This document shows positions 34,847 through 40,708 of a DNA stretch of 40,708 nucleotides, piece after piece. The notes beneath the pieces are model-generated. The model was not told the DNA's origin, searched no databases, and saw only the letters and a list, made by a program, of their open reading frames with translations. The stretch is taken from NCBI GenBank assembly GCA_029573155.1, contig JAKQHE010000252.1:1-40708 (forward strand), given 5' to 3'. The stretch is from a bacterium (GTDB lineage Bacteria; UBP6; UBA1177; JAKLFG01). Positions within the stretch are counted from its first letter, which is position 1. Each line of letters starts with the position of its first letter. The position numbers and the translations under genes are program-made.

Positions 34847-35830
34847 TCACCTTGTTTCGTTAATGAACTTCTGTACGAGATTACGAGAGGCGTTTTCTGC
34901 ATCATTATAATTGGAAAAGGGGGTCCATCCAGGATTGAAATATCTTGTGTCAGGGTATTCAGTTAGGGTTAGGAACCCAACCGCATGAGCAAACCATGCA
35001 AAGGCATTATTGATTAGACCGCCATGCGCATATTTGTCCTGAAGCGTATGCATGGCCCTGCCAAGTTCGATGAGCGCGCTTCGTCTGTTTCCTGCCTTTT
35101 GACAAAGAATCGCGTTTTGAAAATGCTTTTCTATGAGTTCCTCTGCTTCCTTGGCGTTATCAGGCATATAATGAGCAGCATTGTTCTTCTGATCATCATC
35201 TACTTTCAGGTTAAATGTTTGGGCTAAAAGTATCTCGTATGGATCAAACCCAAAATCTTTCATAGCGCTGGCTGTCAAATCTTGATGTGCTCGGTCATTC
35301 CATAACCCATTCACATCCACAAAGTTCACCGGATCATTCCCTGCATACACATAGAAGTTGCTCCCCCCATTGAACCCGAGCGGTTCCTTTGAGGTCCAGC
35401 GTGCGGTCTCGGGGTCGTACCACCGTGCGCCGAACTTCGTGAGCCCGGTATCGGTATCGCGGAAGCCGCCCGCGAAGCCGAAGATCAAATCGAAGTCGCC
35501 TTCCTCGTTGATGACCTGTCCGCTCACATCGTAGTCGAGCCGCTTGACCACCGCTCCGTCGTGGGTATCCACCACCAGCCGCACACTGCCGAGATGATCC
35601 TTCACGAGCCGGTACTTGCGGTCCCCCTTCACGATGTAGTCGGGGCTGTTGATGCCGGTGGCGTAGACATACTGCTCAAGGATGCCGCCGGCGGCGTCAA
35701 CCTTCGCCACGGGGGTGAGGGGCCCATTGGGGTCAGGGCGCAAGAAGTGAGTAACTTCATCGGGCCAGTTCCCGCTCCAACTTCTCGATTCGATTCCGTT
35801 TTCCCGCATTTTCCGCCACCTCCCTCTCAA
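34847..35830 (-). CDS. RHS core with C-terminal zinc phospholipase C/P1 nuclease-like toxin tip, 5'-truncated
   Basis: The frame holds 327 codons. From LTPVAKVDAAGG on it is RHS: YVYATGINSPDYIVKGDRKY, KDHLGSVRLVVD, DLIFGFAGGFRDTDTGLTKFGARWYDPETARWTSKEP, YVYAGNDPVNFVDVNGL. The tip (from 35302, 151 residues) has WNDRAHQDLT, AAHYMPDN and GRAMHTLQDKYAHGG, that is His182, Asp near 211-213, His220, His261-x3-Asp265-x3-His269, then His282 and Glu291. This order mirrors the metal ligands of zinc-dependent phospholipase C and P1 nuclease. The long 5' part of an RHS gene is missing: upstream codons (LRPDP and before) lie in a transposon. Expression of this stump is doubtful. Confidence 0.8.
   Translation of the reverse strand: MRGRWRKMRENGIESRSWSGNWPDEVTHFLRPDPNGPLTPVAKVDAAGGILEQYVYATGINSPDYIVKGDRKYRLVKDHLGSVRLVVDTHDGAVVKRLDYDVSGQVINEEGDFDLIFGFAGGFRDTDTGLTKFGARWYDPETARWTSKEPLGFNGGSNFYVYAGNDPVNFVDVNGLWNDRAHQDLTASAMKDFGFDPYEILLAQTFNLKVDDDQKNNAAHYMPDNAKEAEELIEKHFQNAILCQKAGNRRSALIELGRAMHTLQDKYAHGGLINNAFAWFAHAVGFLTLTEYPDTRYFNPGWTPFSNYNDAENASRNLVQKFINETR
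35612..35718 (-). repeat. Direct repeat copy 2 (RHS core, in the toxin gene)
   Basis: Partner of 34217-34323, same orientation and length. Recombination between the two would remove or exchange the toxin-immunity cassette of about 1.4 kb. Confidence 0.9.
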
Positions 35831-36757
35831 ACTGCCGCGCCGCCATCCCCGCCCCCGTCGCCTTCATCTTCACCAGCGCCCCGATCTCGCCCAGCGACAG
35901 CGCCGTGTGCCGCTTGAGCAGCAGAACGAACGCTTTGCGCGGATCGTTGCGGATGCCCCGCGTCGTCAACCGCTCTTCGCTCACACCGTATGCCGCGAGG
36001 ACCGCCTTCCGTATCGCGTCGACGCTTACTTCGCGCAGTTTCCGGTATTCCGGCACCGCGCGCGGGTCGGGTTTTTTCTGTACCCGCTGGAGCGCCTCGC
36101 CGAGGAAACCTTCGTCCCCCAACACCGAGTTCGCGCCGTAGATGAGTCGCGTCTCCGGCTTGTCCGCTCCTATCTCGTCGAGGATCGCGCGGTAGTTCTC
36201 CGCACCGCCGCCCCGCTCGAGGAGCCGTGTCGGATCGACGAGATCGTCCTTTTCGCCCGTCAGGTAGCGGGCGCAACTGCTCCAGCGGTAGGCATCGGGT
36301 TCCTCCACCAGTCCGGCGCGAACCGGGTTGAGGTGGATGTAGACCGAGAGCCGCAGGAGATAGTCGTCGTTCTCCACGAGCACCGCTTTGTAGCGGCTCT
36401 GGAACACCGAGCCGACGAGCCGGTACTTCACGCGGAAGTAGTTGGCGTAGGAACTCTGGAACTGGTGCATCGCCCGCGGCAGGTCGCCCTTCGTCGTTTC
36501 AATGAGCAGGTGATAGTGGTTGTCCATCAGGCAGTAGGCGTGGACGATGAGCCGGTATTTCTGCGCGACGAACAGCAACCGTGCGAGGAACTGTTCGCGG
36601 TCGGCGGTCCGGCGGAATATCTTGTCCTTGCGGTGTCCCCGGTTGATCACATGGTACAATGCGCCGGGGTAGGTTATGCGGAGCGGCCGTGCCATGGAGG
36701 GAGCATAGCGAACATCGCCTCGCTTGTCAAGTTATATAGTTCTTGCGCCCTGACCCC
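35729..36757. mobile_element. REP-type transposon with 29-bp terminal inverted repeats
   Basis: The ends 35729-35757 and 36729-36757 are inverted copies, 25 of 29 bases the same. The outer 18 bases are GGGGTCAGGGCGCAAGAA at the left and their complement at the right; the five inner variable bases fall between GTTA and TTCTTG. The left end can fold (GAAGT-gagta-ACTTC). One gene, the tyrosine transposase, fills the element. Its left end abuts RHS codons, so it inserted into, or was recombined next to, the RHS gene. Confidence 0.82.
35757..36695 (-). CDS. REP-associated tyrosine transposase (Y1, HUH)
   Basis: A 312-residue HUH-type transposase. The start is MARPLRITYPGALYHVINRG, the metal-binding HUH pair is in CLMDNHYHLLIET, and FQSSYANYFRVKY supplies a tyrosine. 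RYKAVLVENDDYLLRLSVYIHLNPVRAGLVEEPDAYRWSS is the family core. The C-terminal half has a helix-turn-helix-like segment (SLGEIGALVKMKATGAGMAARQFERE). The gene is intact and the reading frame open, so the element could be active. No ribosome site is clear at the ATG. Confidence 0.92.
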   Translation of the reverse strand: MARPLRITYPGALYHVINRGHRKDKIFRRTADREQFLARLLFVAQKYRLIVHAYCLMDNHYHLLIETTKGDLPRAMHQFQSSYANYFRVKYRLVGSVFQSRYKAVLVENDDYLLRLSVYIHLNPVRAGLVEEPDAYRWSSCARYLTGEKDDLVDPTRLLERGGGAENYRAILDEIGADKPETRLIYGANSVLGDEGFLGEALQRVQKKPDPRAVPEYRKLREVSVDAIRKAVLAAYGVSEERLTTRGIRNDPRKAFVLLLKRHTALSLGEIGALVKMKATGAGMAARQFEREVAENAGKRNRIEKLERELAR

Positions 36758-36857
36758 TCGGTGTGAGCAACGCCTTCCGTGTGAGCGCGAAAAATTTGCG
36801 TAACCCGCGACTTTATGCTAGCGTCGGCCCGTCAATATCTTCTTAAACGGAGGGTTC

Positions 36858-37601
36858 ATGTCAGGCCATAACAAGTGGAGCAGCATCAAGCATAAGAAGG
36901 GTGCTGCTGACGCCAAGCGTGGCAAACTGTTCACCAAGCTCATCAAGGAGATCACCATCGCCGCGAAATCGGGCGGCGGCGACCCGAACGGCAACCCGCG
37001 CCTGCGCACGGCGGTCCAGAACGCCCGCGCCGCCAGCATGCCGGTCGACAACATCACGCGCGCCATCAAGAAGGGAACGGGAGAACTCGAGGGCGAGGCC
37101 TTTGAGGAAATGACCTACGAAGGGTACGGCCCCGGCGGCGTCGCCATCATGGTGGATGTCACCACCGACAACAAGAACCGGTCGGTCTCCGAGATCCGCC
37201 GCGTCTTTTCTAAGGCGGGCGGCAACATGGGCGAGGCGGGGTGCGTCGGCTGGATGTTCGAGAAAAAAGGCCAGATAACCATCAAGAAGGAACTCGTCAC
37301 CGAGGAGAAACTGATGGAGATCGCGCTCGACGCCGGCGCCGAGGATGTGGTGGACTCGGGTGATTTCTGGCAGGTGCTCACCAAGCCGGCCGATCTCTAC
37401 GCGGTCAACGACTCGATACAGAAGGCGGGGCTCGCCATCGAGGAGAGCATGCTTTCGCGGGTGCCACAGAACACCATCAAGGTCGAGGGGCGGGTCGCCG
37501 AACAGGTGATGAAACTCATCGAGGCGCTCGAGGACAACGACGATGTCTCCAATGTGTACGACAATTCGGACATCGATCCCGCCGATATGCCGAAGGAATA
37601 G
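36858..37601 (+). CDS. yebC: YebC/TACO1-family protein
   Basis: A 247-residue protein with the strongly conserved N-terminus [32 protein letters not shown] and the central [52 protein letters not shown]. Family members act as transcription regulators or as translation factors at difficult motifs. GGAGG stands four bases ahead of the ATG. It heads the ruv cluster, an arrangement common in bacteria. The 100 bases before it, after the transposon end, show no convincing promoter. Confidence 0.97.
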   Translation: MSGHNKWSSIKHKKGAADAKRGKLFTKLIKEITIAAKSGGGDPNGNPRLRTAVQNARAASMPVDNITRAIKKGTGELEGEAFEEMTYEGYGPGGVAIMVDVTTDNKNRSVSEIRRVFSKAGGNMGEAGCVGWMFEKKGQITIKKELVTEEKLMEIALDAGAEDVVDSGDFWQVLTKPADLYAVNDSIQKAGLAIEESMLSRVPQNTIKVEGRVAEQVMKLIEALEDNDDVSNVYDNSDIDPADMPKE

Positions 37602-37607
37602 CTTCCC

Positions 37608-38093
37608 GTGTCCGCCGGTCCCGGTATCCTCATACTCGGCATCGATCCCGGCAGCATCAAGACCGGATGGGGCGTCATCCGCAAGGAGGGCCAGCGCATG
37701 ATCCATGTGGACAACGGGCTCATCATGCCTCCCGCCGGCATGGCGTTCAAGGACCGCGTCGCTTTCATATTCAAGGGAGTGCTCGACACCATCGACGCCT
37801 TTACGCCCCACCACCTCAGTCTCGAGGACATCTTCATGGCCAAGAACGCCCAGTCGGCGCTCAAACTCGGCCATGTCCGCGGCGCGGTGATCGCGGCCGC
37901 ATTCCTACGCGGCGTCCCGGTCGCCGAGTACACCGCGAGTCATGTCAAGCAGGCGGTCACCGGCAACGGTCGCGCCGAGAAGTTCCAGATACAGGAGATG
38001 GTGCGCGTCATCCTCGGCCTGCGCGAGATAGCGCAGGAGGACGCCTCCGACGCGCTCGCCAACGCCCTTACCCACGCCTTTACGCTGAGGTGA
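37608..38093 (+). CDS. ruvC: Holliday junction resolvase RuvC
   Basis: A 161-residue endonuclease that cuts Holliday junctions in RuvAB complexes. Catalytic acids are visible at Asp13 (LGIDPGS), Glu73 (LEDIF), Asp145 and Asp148 (EDASDALANALTH), with the same three-residue spacing of the last pair as in E. coli. It starts with GTG six bases after the yebC stop, with AAGGAA overlapping the yebC end. Confidence 0.96.
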   Translation: MSAGPGILILGIDPGSIKTGWGVIRKEGQRMIHVDNGLIMPPAGMAFKDRVAFIFKGVLDTIDAFTPHHLSLEDIFMAKNAQSALKLGHVRGAVIAAAFLRGVPVAEYTASHVKQAVTGNGRAEKFQIQEMVRVILGLREIAQEDASDALANALTHAFTLR

Positions 38094-38097
38094 GCCT

Positions 38098-38709
38098 ATG
38101 ATAGGACTGGTACAGGGCACCGTGCAGTTCGTGGACGACCGTTCGTGCGTCCTGCTGACCTCCGGCGGGGTCGGATACGAGATATTCGCCACCGGCACCG
38201 CGCTCGCGGCGCTGACGATCGGCGCGCCGGCGACCTTCCATGTCTTCACCTCGGTGCGCGAGGACGCCATCACGCTCTATGGTTTCTCGTCGCCGGATGA
38301 GAAGAAACTGTTCCTCATGCTGACCGATGTCGACAAGGTGGGTCCGCGCATCGGGCTCTCCATCCTCAGCAGCGGCACCGTCCCGCAGATCATCGGCGCC
38401 ATCATGGCGGGCAACGCCGCCTTCTTCAGCGCCATATCGGGTATCGGCAAGAAGACCGCCGAAAAGATACTCATCGACATGCGCGACAAGGTGCACAAGA
38501 TCGCCCTGTCGGCCGATGTGACGCCCGCCACCGGTCCCGATACGACCGACCGTCAGGCCCGCGAGGCCGAGATGGGGCTCATCGCGCTCGGCTACCACCC
38601 CTCGACGGTCAAGGCGGCGCTCGCCAAGATAACGGGCAAGACGACGAAACGGGCCGAGGAGATCGTGCGCGAGGCGCTCGGCATCATCAGGGAGCAACCG
38701 AAGCGATGA
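38098..38709 (+). CDS. ruvA: Holliday junction DNA helicase subunit RuvA
   Basis: A 203-residue protein. The N-terminal OB fold begins MIGLVQGTVQFVDD and contains GGVGYEIF; helix-hairpin-helix segments are DVDKVGPRIGLSIL and ISGIGKKTAEKILIDMRDK. The C-terminal domain III binding RuvB is at about 150-203 (ALGYHPSTVKAALAKI). The start is four bases after ruvC and the stop overlaps ruvB by four bases. Confidence 0.96.
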   Translation: MIGLVQGTVQFVDDRSCVLLTSGGVGYEIFATGTALAALTIGAPATFHVFTSVREDAITLYGFSSPDEKKLFLMLTDVDKVGPRIGLSILSSGTVPQIIGAIMAGNAAFFSAISGIGKKTAEKILIDMRDKVHKIALSADVTPATGPDTTDRQAREAEMGLIALGYHPSTVKAALAKITGKTTKRAEEIVREALGIIREQPKR

Positions 38710-39728
38710 GCGACGAACGGATCGTCGAGACACAGTTCGTGCCGGAGGACGCGGCGGTCGAGAAACGGCTGCGCCCCCAGCGGCTCGACCAGTATGTCGG
38801 CCAGAAGAACGTGGTGGACAACATCGTGGTCTACCTGCAGGCGGCGCTCAAGGGCAACCGCGCGCTCGACCACATGTTGCTCGCCGGCCCCCCCGGGCTC
38901 GGCAAGACGACGCTGTCGCTCATCATGGCCAACGAACTCGGGGTGCGCATCACCGTGACGAGCGGTCCCGCGCTCGAGAAGAAAGGCGACCTCGCGGGAC
39001 TGCTCACGAGCCTCGGCGAGCGCGACATACTTTTCATCGACGAGATACACCGGCTCAACGCCGCGGTCGAAGAAAGCCTCTACGCCGCGATGGAGGATTT
39101 CCGGTTCGACATCGTCATCGGCGAAGGCCCGCACGCGCGCTCCATGCCGCTCTCGCTCCAGCCCTTCACGCTCATCGGCGCGACCACCAAGACCGGGTCG
39201 CTCTCCTCGCCGCTCCGCGACCGGTTCCAGATAACCTTCCGTATGGATTACTACTCCGACGACGAACTACGCATCATCGTCGAACGGAGCGCCGCGATAC
39301 TCGGCATACCCATCGAAAGGGACGGCGCCTCGGAGATCGCCCGCCGCAGCCGTGGCACGCCGCGCATCGCCAACCGCATCCTGCGCCGCGTCCGCGATTT
39401 CGCCGAGATCGAGGGGACCGGCATCATCGACACCGCCATCGCCAAACACGCCCTGTCGCGCATGGAGATAGACGAGGAAGGACTCGACCAGATGGACCGC
39501 ACGATACTCATGACCATCATCGACCTGTTCCGCGGCGGCCCGGTCGGCATCGAGGCGATCGCCGCGTCGGTCAGCGAGGAGAAACGGACCATCGAGGAGG
39601 TGTACGAGCCCTACCTCATGAAGATGGGCTACATCGCCCGCACCCCGCGCGGCCGGGTCGCCACCGCGCGCGCCTTCAAGAAGTTCGGGCTCGAGCCGGA
39701 CCCCAAACTGCAGGAGCCGCTGTTTTGA
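38706..39728 (+). CDS. ruvB: Holliday junction branch migration ATPase RuvB
   Basis: A 340-residue AAA+ motor. Walker A is GPPGLGKTT (61-69), Walker B LFIDEIHRLN, sensor region GATTKTGSLSSPLRDRF (usually GATTR, here Lys), and the winged-helix end EPYLMKMGYIARTPRGRVAT. RLRPQRLDQYVGQ is the conserved N-terminus. The start overlaps the ruvA stop (ATGA). Confidence 0.97.
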   Translation: MSDERIVETQFVPEDAAVEKRLRPQRLDQYVGQKNVVDNIVVYLQAALKGNRALDHMLLAGPPGLGKTTLSLIMANELGVRITVTSGPALEKKGDLAGLLTSLGERDILFIDEIHRLNAAVEESLYAAMEDFRFDIVIGEGPHARSMPLSLQPFTLIGATTKTGSLSSPLRDRFQITFRMDYYSDDELRIIVERSAAILGIPIERDGASEIARRSRGTPRIANRILRRVRDFAEIEGTGIIDTAIAKHALSRMEIDEEGLDQMDRTILMTIIDLFRGGPVGIEAIAASVSEEKRTIEEVYEPYLMKMGYIARTPRGRVATARAFKKFGLEPDPKLQEPLF

Positions 39729-40708
39729 AAGAATACTACCGGTCGTTCACCGCCCTCTCTTCGTTCAAGAACCCGGACCGCGCCGCACTGCTCCCCTATA
39801 TCCACCGGCAAAAGACCGAGATATCGGCGCTCCACACCATCCGCTATGACTTCTGGACCACGCTCGACTACACGATCGACCTCACGATGCGTCTGCTGAA
39901 GAACCCCAAGGAAACGGTGGGCGAACCGACCCAGACGGTGCTCCGGCCGCTGTTCGGCACCATCAACCGCGAACTCAACACGATACTGCAGAAGGTGACC
40001 GACGACGAGTTCGGGTATCTGAAACACGAACTCAAGGTGTTCCACCACATCGTGACCCACACGATAAACCTCGTGGACAAGAATGTCGCCCACTTCGTAC
40101 CGCGGTTCCTGTTCGTATCACTCATCGAGGACATGCGCCTGCTGTACCCGCTGTGCGAACGGACCCTCAACCCCGCGCTTCTCGCCCGCCGCGATTACCG
40201 CCTGCTCATCACCCGCCATCTGGCCGGCCGATTCGACAAGCGGCTCGTCGGCATCATGGACCTGTTGCTCTGGTATCGAGAGGTAGCCCCGGTGATGGTG
40301 CGCGAGGACCGTCAGGAATACCACGGGAAACTCATGGCGCTCGTACGCGCGGCGCTCGACCAGCCGGTCGAGTTCCTCGGATCGGACGCCTATTCGCTCC
40401 GCGACATGATCGTGGAACTGCGTGAAACGGTCACCGGCTCGCTCATCGCCGAGCGGTTCATGGCCATCCTGAACGAACTTTCCTATGTGCCCGCCGATAT
40501 GCAACTAGACGCCGACAAATGGCTGAACGACCTCTGCGCGGTCTTTATCACCTCCCCCATCGAGGAGCGCAAGAACAACGCCGTTCTGCGCGACCTGTCG
40601 ATAGCCGGCGAGGAAAAGGTGCCGGTGCAGAGTGTCGGGATCCTCCGCCTCGGCCGCCCAAGGTCGCGCTCGAACTCGACATATTCTTCGAGATCATGGA
40701 GTTCTTCG
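39725..40708 (+). CDS. Unknown protein downstream of ruvB, partial, with probable frameshift
   Basis: An open frame starting with a TTG that overlaps the ruvB stop, running to the window edge. The start MKEYYRSFTALSSFKNPDRAA and the body (helical, without membrane segments or signal peptide; for example FKHELKVFHHIVTHT-like stretches with many Leu, Glu and Arg) match no family I recognise. After about 40635 the frame turns into RSRSNSTYSSRSWSSS, while the next frame continues VALELDIFFEIMEFF, so a single-base frameshift near 40630-40656 is likely. Alternatively the start lies at an internal ATG. Confidence 0.7.
   Translation, partial: MKEYYRSFTALSSFKNPDRAALLPYIHRQKTEISALHTIRYDFWTTLDYTIDLTMRLLKNPKETVGEPTQTVLRPLFGTINRELNTILQKVTDDEFGYLKHELKVFHHIVTHTINLVDKNVAHFVPRFLFVSLIEDMRLLYPLCERTLNPALLARRDYRLLITRHLAGRFDKRLVGIMDLLLWYREVAPVMVREDRQEYHGKLMALVRAALDQPVEFLGSDAYSLRDMIVELRETVTGSLIAERFMAILNELSYVPADMQLDADKWLNDLCAVFITSPIEERKNNAVLRDLSIAGEEKVPVQSVGILRLGRPRSRSNSTYSSRSWSSS

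Noticed and set aside
36758-36857. Possible yebC promoter (TATGCT near 36817)
   Set aside because: No -35 box at 16-18 bases; left uncalled.
36861-37874. 337-codon minus-strand open frame
   Set aside because: Antisense to yebC and ruvC, both certain genes.

Overview
The window looks like a chromosomal segment of a GC-rich bacterium (high fifties per cent by eye) with an outer membrane. Evidence for the outer membrane is an ABC-dependent polysaccharide export pair with a Wzt-type C-terminal domain, type IV pilin-like proteins behind a sigma-54 promoter, and secreted FecR-, FlgT- and LPP20-like proteins. The phylum cannot be fixed from sequence alone. No rRNA, tRNA or CRISPR array was seen.

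Layout. (1) 1-12123, minus strand: a tight polysaccharide operon reading wzm-wzt, FkbM methyltransferase, GT-B transferase, asparagine-synthase-like amidotransferase, glycosyltransferase, methyltransferase, GT4, GT2, methyltransferase, GT2, UDP-glucuronate decarboxylase (cut by the edge). It starts from a promoter at 12158-12186. (2) 12172-15201, minus: a pilin module. A sigma-54 promoter drives a PilA-like pilin. A strong terminator then overlaps the start of a TMTC/PMT-like membrane glycosyltransferase gene, and a second, paralogous pilin with a TTG start follows. (3) 15213-16205: tilS. (4) 16314-27704: an island of large membrane proteins of GT-C type: a tandem duplicate pair, a YfhO-like protein, a polyprenyl-phosphate glycosyltransferase, and two related proteins flanking asnS. 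(5) 27688-31587, minus: AI-2E-type permease, FecR-domain, FlgT-like and LPP20-like secreted proteins, with glgA upstream (31659-33110). (6) 33192-36757: an accessory patch. It holds a broken transposase split by an inverted-repeat insertion, a displaced RHS core fragment, a putative membrane immunity gene, an RHS core with a zinc phospholipase C-like toxin tip, and a REP-type tyrosine transposase bounded by 29-bp inverted repeats. (7) 36858-40708, plus: yebC-ruvC-ruvA-ruvB and an unknown gene running off the edge with a probable frameshift.

How it may fit together (inference): regions 1, 2 and 4 suggest heavy investment in surface glycans. Nucleotide-sugar and lipid-linked sugar enzymes could supply exported polysaccharide and GT-C enzymes, one of which sits between two pilin genes and may glycosylate them. 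The RHS patch is a polymorphic-toxin remnant with its own immunity gene, caught in the middle of recombination and transposon insertion.
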